A stretch of 5,221 nt of DNA from positions 1 to 5,221 of the forward strand of contig QHYP01000002.1 in NCBI GenBank assembly GCA_003224195.1, in the 5' to 3' direction. Below are positions 1 to 4,887 of this stretch, one piece after another. Numbering within the stretch: position 1 is the stretch's first letter; every line of letters starts with the position of its first letter. Under the pieces are notes generated by a model. The model did not search any database. It was not told where the DNA came from and worked only from the letters and a program-made list of their open reading frames with translations. The position numbers and the translations under genes are program-made. Origin of the DNA: Acidobacteriota bacterium (GTDB taxonomy: Bacteria; Acidobacteriota; Terriglobia; Acidiferrales; UBA7541).

Positions 1-2337
1 GCTGAGGCTTTGAATCCGGCCCTGGGCGTCGTATGTAGTGTCGAGATTGACTGCGCCGCCCGGAGCGTTCACGAGCTGTTCATTTATTTTGCGTCCCCAA
101 GTGTCGAGAGTGATTTGCTTGTGCCGGCAACTGGTGCAAGTGGCGGAGGCGGAGGTGTCCGCGACCGGGACGTAGGTATCCGCCTGCGTCGCGCCAGTGT
201 AATTCGTCAAACTCCAGCCGATGAGAAAGGCGCTTTGCGTGGGGCGATCCAGAGAATCAAAGAAAAAATAGGAGGTCGTCACGCTGTTAGGGTCTGTGGA
301 AGACGCCCGCTTGCCGCTACCAAAATAGTAGCCGAACTTCGTGGTGAGCCCGCCCGCAGTGATGGTCTTGGCGTAGGCGTTCGTCGGAGCCGGAGGCGTG
401 TATGCCGACATCGAGGCCGCCCCCGTATCATTAAAGAAGTTGTCCGTATAATTGTATGTGGTCGGGTTCCCGGCCGGGTCAAACGCCTGAAGGACCTGGC
501 CGGTGGTGTCGTAGCAAAGCTTGGTAGTTAGATATGTGGAGCCGCTAACCCAACGCTGAATTTGCGTAGGGTTTCCGCGCTGCGTGTAGCTGGACCCAAA
601 GTTCGCGTCGTCATGATTGACCACTCCTGGCACCGACGTTAACCCTGATGCACACGAAGAGTACGAGTCGTACGTATAGACGGTCTGCGAAACCCTGCTC
701 CCGCCTCCGGGACAATTTGTTGTATCCGAACCGGAATTGTTGCAAACGGTGACTTTCAGGGGACGGTTGATGTTGTTTGTTCCGGTGGTGAGATACGTCG
801 CGTAGGTTGCTCTGTCGGGTACAGAGGGGAAAACCGGCGAAGAGCCTGAGTAATAACGCCACTCTTTGAGCGCAGTCACGTTGCCCGTTTGCGGGCTGTC
901 GTAGGCATACGTGGTTTGCTTGGTGATGCTCGCTCCTCCTGGCACAGCCACGGTGGCCTGCGAAGTGAGCAAACGGATGTACCCGGCACCCTGGCAGTTG
1001 AAGAAGGGACAGGCAATGGAGAAGTCGTACGTGTTATTAACCGTAGACAGGACGTTCCCGGCGCCGTCCAGGGATTGTATTTGGACTGGCCAGGCGCCAT
1101 TATTCAAAGTGAAGGTGTAGACTGTCTTAGCGCCGTATGGTTTGGTGACGGTCATCTTCTGCTGGCAGCCGACCTGAGTGGAACTGCAAGTCGAGATGGC
1201 CTGAGGAGAGTAGGTCCAGAGACCACCCGCTGAAGTTCTGGAGTTGAGCCATCGCGCTTTGTTTCCGTAGGAGTCGGTGAAGGTCGTCCACCCGTAGCTG
1301 ATTTGTCCGCCCGCAGGCAGCATAACGCTGATCGGAAGACCGTAATACCCGCTTTGACCGGACGGCGAGCCGCAGGCGGCGTTTCCCGTGCTCGAATCAC
1401 AGTCGTACTTGAAATTGTATCTAGTGTTGTCCGGCAGAGTGATGCTTTGGATCACGTAGATATTTCCGGAGTACTCCGTCACGCCCGATTGTCCAAAAGC
1501 GGATCTGACAGGAATGAGCGCGTTCGCAACTTGATAAAGCGATGTCCCCCCTTGCGAGTTTGGAACATTGATTTGCCCCCCGGATGGGATACCTGTCAAG
1601 GGCAGAACGCGACCAATGGTGTCCGTGTTGGCAGGACTTGCGGAAAAGTTTATTTGATTGCCGTTATTGTCCTCCATTTGCACACAGGGCCACTGGTTAG
1701 GAGCAGTCACGCAAGCGAGCGATCCATCAGGTGCGTAAATTGAGGCGACGACGTTTCCCGATGACAATATATAATAAAATCGATAACCTGAGGAATCCGC
1801 TGCGTAGCCATTGGTGCTGGTCGCGCAGGCTGATACAGTTGTGAGCGGAAACCAGCGCTCGGTCCCTGCCTCGTCAGTCCACGATCCATGCGATTGACAA
1901 CCGGAATCGGTCCCCACGTAAGCCCAGGCGCGGCTGGTGCTTGGGACCAACCGCCAGCCATCGTATGGTGGGTCACTTGTGGAAATAACTTGCCAGGAGT
2001 AGCTCCCCGCGATGCCCCCAATCTTCCAAATGTTGCTATTGTAGACCAGCCGAATCGTAAGCGGCTTGTTGCTGCCTCTCTGCGGAAATGCCCCCAAACC
2101 AATCTCTAAATGGAGCTGACCGTTGGCGGCGTCCGTAAACCCAAGCTCGACCGGCTCAGGAGCACTGAAAGTGGGCTCGCCTCCGTTGGTGAGGTAGTTT
2201 TGGGCGCTGGCCGTTCCAACGCCGAGCAGAGCCAGCGCGGCACACAATGGGAAGAACCCGCGAAACAACAGTTGCAGTAGTCGCCGGGTCTCAATGTCTT
2301 TCATCTGGACCGTGAGAAAGTAACTGGTTGGCTTCAT
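1..2337 (-). CDS. Exported RHS/YD-repeat protein, N-terminal 779 codons (runs off left edge)
   Basis: One uninterrupted frame of exactly 779 codons reads from ATG at 2337 to the window edge without a stop. Residues 20-45 form an export signal: arginines near 18-26, a hydrophobic stretch around 29-41, and a signal peptidase I-type site ASA|Q after residue 45. Residues 50-110 (QLHLEIGLGAFPQRG, LTIRLVYNSNIW) resemble the head region of large exported RHS proteins of Acidobacteriota. YD-type motifs follow: TTYAYDSPQTGNVTAL (475-490), LCYDTTGQVLQAFDPAGN (607-624), a degenerate unit at 668-700 (KRASSTDPN, FFFDSLDRPTQS), and TTYDAQGRIQSLS at the edge. Such repeats build a beta-rich shell around a C-terminal effector or adhesive domain; that part and the RHS core are outside the window. 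AGAGAGG lies about 7 bases before this ATG; a second in-frame ATG at 2304 has no visible ribosome site, so 2337 is preferred. The mature part has 16 cysteines, many closely paired. Whether it is a toxin, an adhesin or another surface protein cannot be told from this end. Confidence 0.88.
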   Translation of the reverse strand, partial: MKPTSYFLTVQMKDIETRRLLQLLFRGFFPLCAALALLGVGTASAQNYLTNGGEPTFSAPEPVELGFTDAANGQLHLEIGLGAFPQRGSNKPLTIRLVYNSNIWKIGGIAGSYSWQVISTSDPPYDGWRLVPSTSRAWAYVGTDSGCQSHGSWTDEAGTERWFPLTTVSACATSTNGYAADSSGYRFYYILSSGNVVASIYAPDGSLACVTAPNQWPCVQMEDNNGNQINFSASPANTDTIGRVLPLTGIPSGGQINVPNSQGGTSLYQVANALIPVRSAFGQSGVTEYSGNIYVIQSITLPDNTRYNFKYDCDSSTGNAACGSPSGQSGYYGLPISVMLPAGGQISYGWTTFTDSYGNKARWLNSRTSAGGLWTYSPQAISTCSSTQVGCQQKMTVTKPYGAKTVYTFTLNNGAWPVQIQSLDGAGNVLSTVNNTYDFSIACPFFNCQGAGYIRLLTSQATVAVPGGASITKQTTYAYDSPQTGNVTALKEWRYYSGSSPVFPSVPDRATYATYLTTGTNNINRPLKVTVCNNSGSDTTNCPGGGSRVSQTVYTYDSYSSCASGLTSVPGVVNHDDANFGSSYTQRGNPTQIQRWVSGSTYLTTKLCYDTTGQVLQAFDPAGNPTTYNYTDNFFNDTGAASMSAYTPPAPTNAYAKTITAGGLTTKFGYYFGSGKRASSTDPNSVTTSYFFFDSLDRPTQSAFLIGWSLTNYTGATQADTYVPVADTSASATCTSCRHKQITLDTWGRKINEQLVNAPGGAVNLDTTYDAQGRIQSLS

Positions 2338-2342
2338 GGCTG

Positions 2343-2351
2343 CGCCTCTCT
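2343..2351 (-). promoter_or_regulatory. Ribosome binding site of the RHS gene
   Basis: Read on the minus strand, AGAGAGG ends about 7 bases before the ATG at 2337. It supports that start over the second in-frame ATG at 2304, which is preceded by TCTCACGGTCCAG with no purine-rich core. Confidence 0.55.
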
Positions 2352-2400
2352 AAAATCCGATTAGGGCGGGACGCGACGAAACACACCTCATCCGGGAAAA

Positions 2401-3201
2401 TTACGGGCGGAAATCTGAATCAGTCAGGTTGTTGTTGAACGTGACCTGGTTTAGCTGAATCGCGGAAGCGGATTGTCCGGCGATCAGGGTTGTAACTGCA
2501 AAGGGCAGCAAAATCCCATTGACCTGACGATAGTCAGAAAACTGAACTTCGGCGGGAGCGGCGCTCAAAGATCCGTCCTTTGGGTATGCCTTACCGAGAG
2601 TGCTGATGACCTGAAACGTACTGGAATCAATGAAGAAGTCCTGAGCCGGAATGTTAGCTTGAACTCCAGCGGTGGTGGCGGCAGGGGCGGACAGTCCCTG
2701 AACACGGATGTCGTGCACTTGATGACCAGCACGGGTCACCAAGCCTTGGTAAGTGATGTTTGTTGAGGTGTTCAGCAGGGCCGCCAACAGATGCACAAGG
2801 GGAAAAACGACGCTGCTGCCGAAGTTCACGGCTTGGTAGTAAGGAATGGGCGTAGTGGTTCCGTCGAGTTCCCTCAGCGAACCAGTGCCGTTGCTGACGA
2901 TAAACGATCGAACGCCAGCGGGAAGCGTGGCGTCCAGCCGGAACTGAGCGAGCCCCCGGCCCTTAACGGTCACACTTCCCTGGACTTGGCTATCGGCCCA
3001 GCTGTAGACGATGGTTCCCGATCCCGTATAGTCCTGAATCTGAGAGAGGGCAGCGATCCCGCCAGCCGCATTCAGAGCTAAGTTAATGACCGTGGTCGCT
3101 TGGGGGTCGCGCTGGGCGGTTGGGGATGGTTGCTGGCTGAGCAAGGGAGCGGAATTCAGGAGAAGAGCAAGGCTAAAGGAAACAAGGCGTGGAAAGCGCA
3201 T
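2401..3201 (-). CDS. Secreted protein of unknown function, possibly LolA-like fold
   Basis: Complete 266-residue protein. Residues 1-22 (basic start MRFPR, then hydrophobic SLALLLNSAPLLS) are a signal peptide with likely cleavage before QQPSP. There is no lipobox and no cysteine, so it should be a soluble periplasmic or released protein. The rest alternates short beta-like strands: SGTIVYSW (61-68), QGSVTVKGRG (74-83), AQFRLDATLP (85-94), then VQFSDYRQVNGILLPF (219-234) and QVTFNNNLTDSDF (252-264) at the end. The strand pattern and the 'FSDYR.V.G..LPF' and 'FNN.L.DSDF' signatures recall LolA/LppX-like carrier-fold proteins often annotated as hypothetical in Acidobacteriota; this is recognition by style, not a database match. 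AGGGGG about 5 bases before the ATG at 3201 is a good ribosome site. Its stop lies 63 bases before the RHS start on the same strand with no clear terminator between, so co-transcription is likely. A role in export, folding or neutralising of the RHS product is only a guess. Confidence 0.82.
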   Translation of the reverse strand: MRFPRLVSFSLALLLNSAPLLSQQPSPTAQRDPQATTVINLALNAAGGIAALSQIQDYTGSGTIVYSWADSQVQGSVTVKGRGLAQFRLDATLPAGVRSFIVSNGTGSLRELDGTTTPIPYYQAVNFGSSVVFPLVHLLAALLNTSTNITYQGLVTRAGHQVHDIRVQGLSAPAATTAGVQANIPAQDFFIDSSTFQVISTLGKAYPKDGSLSAAPAEVQFSDYRQVNGILLPFAVTTLIAGQSASAIQLNQVTFNNNLTDSDFRP

Positions 3202-3359
3202 GGGGACCCCCTAGTTACTCGCGCATAACGTACAGGTCGGGGTAATGAGCGGACGTTTATCAGACGAAACCTGGAGGCGGAAGCCGGTCTAAACCGGATT
3301 TCGATTCGGGTGAATGCCGGAGACAGGTACTAGACAGGGCGGGTGGGGGAGTTCAAAAA

Positions 3360-3401
3360 GTTGAAGGTTGAAGGTTGAAGGCTGGAGATTGGAGGCTGGG
3401 A
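3360..3401. repeat. Heptanucleotide tandem repeat (GTTGAAG)n
   Basis: Three perfect GTTGAAG copies (3360-3380) are followed in the same 7-base register by GCTGGAG, ATTGGAG and GCTGGGA, giving six units with decay toward the right. Read on the other strand the core is CTTCAAC. Seven-base period repeats of this kind recur between genes in several soil bacterial phyla; that is from memory and was not searched. It lies in non-coding DNA, so it is a candidate for copy-number variation by slippage. Confidence 0.8.
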
Positions 3402-3454
3402 GGAGGCCGAAAAAAGCCAGCCGGACGGTACCGACGAGAAAAGTCTGCCGCCCT

Positions 3455-3477
3455 TCCCGGTCAGAATTCGACCGGGA
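3455..3477. terminator. Perfect 8-bp hairpin, possible transcription terminator or processing site
   Basis: TCCCGGTC (3455-3462) and GACCGGGA (3470-3477) are perfect reverse complements around the 7-base loop AGAATTC. This is the strongest simple hairpin between the M23 and secreted-protein genes. Neither strand has a T run directly after it, so it is not a textbook intrinsic terminator. A role in ending or stabilising the M23 transcript, whose stop codon is about 210 bases upstream on the minus strand, is inferred. Confidence 0.35.
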
Positions 3478-3497
3478 CACAAAAACCGTGAAAGGGC

Positions 3498-3588
3498 GCC
3501 GCTACAGGGAAGATGATCAGGAGAGATCCCTCGTCGCCCCGCGGAAGGGGTCGAGATGGCCACCTGAAGGCGGCCGCTACAGGGAAGA
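3498..3588. repeat. Direct repeat pair A: GCCGCTACAGGGAAGA
   Basis: The 16-base string occurs exactly twice, at 3498-3513 and 3573-3588, with start positions 75 bases apart. The flanks are also similar (GAAAGGGC and GAAGGCG to the left), so the repeated unit is probably longer and slightly diverged. Repeat pair B is interleaved with it, in the order A-B-A-B. Confidence 0.85.
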
Positions 3589-3650
3589 GGGTGACCAAGC
3601 ACGTGTAGTGGGGATGAGAAAGAGGAGGGGCTAAAACAGATCCCTCGTCG
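3524..3650. repeat. Direct repeat pair B: AGATCCCTCGTCG
   Basis: The 13-base string occurs exactly at 3524-3536 and 3638-3650. Each copy leads into a possible fold. After the first, CCCC (3537-3540) pairs with GGGG (3547-3550), flanked by CTCG/CGAG. The second gives ATCCC (3640-3644) with GGGAT (3661-3665). The ATCCCTCG...CTCGGGAT form resembles dispersed intergenic repeats I associate with Acidobacteriota genomes. Confidence 0.8.
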
Positions 3651-3668
3651 TTGCACTCCTCGGGATGC

Positions 3669-3686
3669 CGACCCCTCGCTGGGTCG
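3669..3686 (-). terminator. Hairpin directly after the M23 stop codon
   Basis: On the minus strand, directly after the TGA at 3689-3687, CGACCC and GGGTCG form a 6-bp stem around a 6-base loop. The position right at the stop suggests a 3' end or stabilising structure. There is no T tract after it, so an intrinsic terminator is not established. Confidence 0.35.
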
Positions 3687-4565
3687 TCAGTCGGCGGCGG
3701 GGGTGGAGCGGAGGTAGCGCCAGGGGTTGACAGGGGCGTTGTTCATGCGGACTTCGTAGTGGACGTGCGGGCCGGTGGAACGGCCGCTGATGCCTGTATA
3801 GCCGACGACTTGGCCGCGCTTGACGCGGGCGCCGGCGACGGTGGCGAAGGCGGAGAGGTGCGCGTACCAGGTGGCGATGCCGAAGCCGTGGTCCACGATG
3901 ACGATGCGGCCGTAACCGCTGCGATTGCCGACGATGGTGACGACGCCGTCGGCGGCGACGTGTACCGGGGCTCCGTAATCGGAAGCGATGTCGACGCCGG
4001 TGTGGAACGCGCCTTCACCGCTGAAGGGATCGAGCCGCGCGCCGAAAGCGTCCGTGATGTGTCCCATGACCGGCCAGATGGAAGGCGTGTAGCTGGAGTC
4101 GGCAAAGCTCATGGTGGGCATCAGGCGCAAGCCGCCGGAGGAAATGGCGATGGCAGAAGCGTTTTTCTGGAGGAAAGTGAACTGCTGGATGGAGCGGTCG
4201 AAAGCGTCTTCGGGAGTCGAGGGCGTGTCGGTCAGGCTAAACGCGCCGGGATGGTAGCGGAGCACGCCGTAGGTCATGGCCACTTCGGTGGCGAGGGACT
4301 GGAGGGAATCGAGGCGCTGGTTGGTGTTGGTGACCGTGTTTTGAAGCTGCTGGTACTGCTTTTTGAGAGTGTCCTGCTCGTGGCGAAGGGCGTTGTAATT
4401 GGTGACTTTCCAGAGCATGCGGGAGTAAGAGCCGATGGCCACGGCTACGGTGATGGAGCCGATGATGGCCAGCACGACGACGCCGTGTAGGACGTAGACA
4501 GGGATCGTCAACTTCCGGAGCTTCCCCGGTGAGGAGGCAATGAAGAATGTGTACGTGCCCTTCAT
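3687..4565 (-). CDS. Membrane-anchored M23 (LytM-type) zinc metallopeptidase
   Basis: Complete 292-residue protein. A short cytoplasmic N-terminus (MKGTYTFFIASSPGKLRKLT) is followed by a single membrane span at about 21-46, then a predicted coiled coil at about 55-95 (RHEQDTLKKQYQQLQNTV and onward), a linker, and a C-terminal peptidase M23 domain at about 168-284. All hallmark residues are present: H188 and D192 in FHTGVD and H269 in GPHVHYEV as zinc ligands, with H236 (WYAHLS) and H267 as the usual catalytic histidines. An active enzyme cutting peptidoglycan cross-bridges or stem peptides is therefore expected on the outer face of the inner membrane. The coiled coil plus M23 layout is also that of EnvC/NlpD-like amidase activators, but those have lost zinc ligands, which this protein keeps. 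The start is chosen because this N-terminus is typical of such anchored peptidases. The ribosome site is weak: GAGGG lies 13 bases upstream, inside a possible hairpin. It is divergent from thiL, and a strong promoter lies at 4700-4729. Confidence 0.92.
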   Translation of the reverse strand: MKGTYTFFIASSPGKLRKLTIPVYVLHGVVVLAIIGSITVAVAIGSYSRMLWKVTNYNALRHEQDTLKKQYQQLQNTVTNTNQRLDSLQSLATEVAMTYGVLRYHPGAFSLTDTPSTPEDAFDRSIQQFTFLQKNASAIAISSGGLRLMPTMSFADSSYTPSIWPVMGHITDAFGARLDPFSGEGAFHTGVDIASDYGAPVHVAADGVVTIVGNRSGYGRIVIVDHGFGIATWYAHLSAFATVAGARVKRGQVVGYTGISGRSTGPHVHYEVRMNNAPVNPWRYLRSTPAAD

Positions 4566-4578
4566 GACGCTACGTTGT

Positions 4579-4620
4579 CCCTCAGGCCACGAACGAGAAA
4601 ACCGCTTTGTTTACTGAGGG
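4579..4620 (-). promoter_or_regulatory. Inverted repeat in M23 leader covering the only SD-like sequence
   Basis: In the minus-strand transcript CCCTCAG (4620-4614) is the perfect complement of CTGAGGG (4585-4579), with 28 bases between. The second arm contains GAGGG, the only ribosome-site-like sequence before the ATG at 4565, though at 13 bases its spacing is longer than usual. Pairing would hide it, so a translational control role is possible. Confidence 0.35.
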
Positions 4621-4646
4621 CTGCTTCCCTGGGCGCAACCCCGACC

Positions 4647-4661
4647 GTGCCGCACGGGCAC
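4647..4661. repeat. Small hairpin GTGCC/GGCAC in the M23 leader
   Basis: GTGCC (4647-4651) and GGCAC (4657-4661) form a 5-bp stem with a 5-base loop. It lies in the transcribed leader of the M23 gene if transcription starts near 4693. No function can be assigned. Confidence 0.4.
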
Positions 4662-4699
4662 CCTGCCTGAACCGAGAGCCTTGGTTCGAGACTACTACT

Positions 4700-4729
4700 A
4701 TCATATTTTCTAGGGTTTCGACGTGTCAA
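4700..4729 (-). promoter_or_regulatory. Sigma-70-type promoter of the M23 gene
   Basis: On the minus strand a perfect -35 box TTGACA (4729-4724) is followed by an 18-base spacer and the -10 box TATGAT (4705-4700), 5 of 6 to consensus, in an A/T-rich island within otherwise GC-rich DNA. Transcription should start near 4693, giving a leader of about 128 bases before the ATG at 4565. It is the best promoter in the window. Confidence 0.72.
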
Positions 4730-4750
4730 TCCTCTATTTGGTGGAATTTG

Positions 4751-4791
4751 GGACAGGGGGGTACGCCGGCGACCCTGTCCGGAAGGACAGG
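4751..4791. repeat. Three GGACAGG-type repeats forming two competing hairpins
   Basis: GGACAGGG (4751-4758) is the perfect complement of CCCTGTCC (4773-4780), an 8-bp stem. CCTGTCC (4774-4780) is also the perfect complement of GGACAGG (4785-4791), a 7-bp stem closed by the GNRA-type loop GGAA. The middle copy can pair with only one partner at a time. The element sits about 100 bases before thiL and just upstream of the divergent M23 promoter. Confidence 0.6.
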
Positions 4792-4869
4792 TTGCTAACG
4801 TTGCGGAGCAGGGTGCTGGAAGTTGGAGGGGGAAGGAACCCCTGACAAGGCGAGAAGCGGGCCGCGGGC

Positions 4870-4875
4870 TATACT
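4870..4875 (+). promoter_or_regulatory. Possible -10 box (TATACT) just upstream of thiL
   Basis: TATACT matches the -10 consensus at 5 of 6 positions. It would place the transcription start about 5 bases before the thiL ATG at 4888, meaning a nearly leaderless message. No good -35 lies at the right distance: CTGACA at 4842-4847 would need a 22-base spacer. Weak call. Confidence 0.25.
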
Positions 4876-4887
4876 TGTGCGCACGGT

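Larger units (their letters stand above)
3202..3686. other. Repeat-rich intergenic region between M23 gene and secreted-protein gene
   Basis: There is no convincing gene in these 485 bases. Open frames here (for example the plus-strand frame 3368-3634) are low-complexity, Arg/Gly-rich translations of the repeats. The stretch holds the 3' end of the M23 transcript with hairpins, a duplicated pair of short repeats (3498-3650), a heptamer tandem repeat (3360-3401), and, nearest the secreted-protein gene, its presumed promoter and leader. The leader contains a short perfect hairpin, CCGGT-CTAA-ACCGG, at 3284-3297. No strong -35/-10 pair for the secreted-protein gene is visible. The best, TTGAAC (3356-3351) and TCTAGT (3334-3329) with a 16-base spacer on the minus strand, matches the consensus at only 4 of 6 bases in each box. 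Confidence 0.7.
4566..4887. other. Divergent intergenic region between M23 gene and thiL
   Basis: This 322-base stretch shows no believable gene; open frames across it on both strands are fragments with no recognisable domain. It contains a clear promoter for the M23 gene (4700-4729), a roughly 128-base leader for that gene with two inverted repeats (4579-4620 and 4647-4661), and a set of three GGACAGG-type repeats able to form alternative hairpins (4751-4791) on the thiL side. Only a weak -10-like TATACT is seen before thiL. Confidence 0.75.

Noticed and set aside
10..531. 173-codon plus-strand open frame
   Set aside because: It is antisense to the RHS gene, whose YD repeats continue through this stretch; the translation is Arg-rich without a recognisable domain.
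1303..2109. Several 70-150-codon open frames on both strands
   Set aside because: All overlap the continuous RHS frame and have no ribosome site or recognisable domain; they are out-of-frame readings.
2338..2400. Separate promoter or terminator between the secreted-protein and RHS genes
   Set aside because: The 63 bases show no -35/-10 pair and no convincing stem with a T run, so co-transcription is the simpler reading.
3368..3634. 88-codon plus-strand open frame in the intergenic region
   Set aside because: It translates the heptamer repeat and the duplicated elements; repeated RYRE segments come from the DNA repeats and not from a protein family.
3360..3650. CRISPR array
   Set aside because: The repeats are too short and unevenly spaced, two separate pairs are interleaved, and there are no cas genes.
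3651..4490. 279-codon plus-strand open frame
   Set aside because: It lies opposite the M23 gene; its Gly/Asp/Val-rich, low-complexity translation has no domain, while the minus strand carries a complete peptidase with all active-site residues.
4566..4887. TPP riboswitch upstream of thiL
   Set aside because: The conserved CTGAGA-type core and its matching 3' arm are absent on the plus strand, and the CTGAGG at 4585-4580 is on the other strand and part of a simple inverted repeat.
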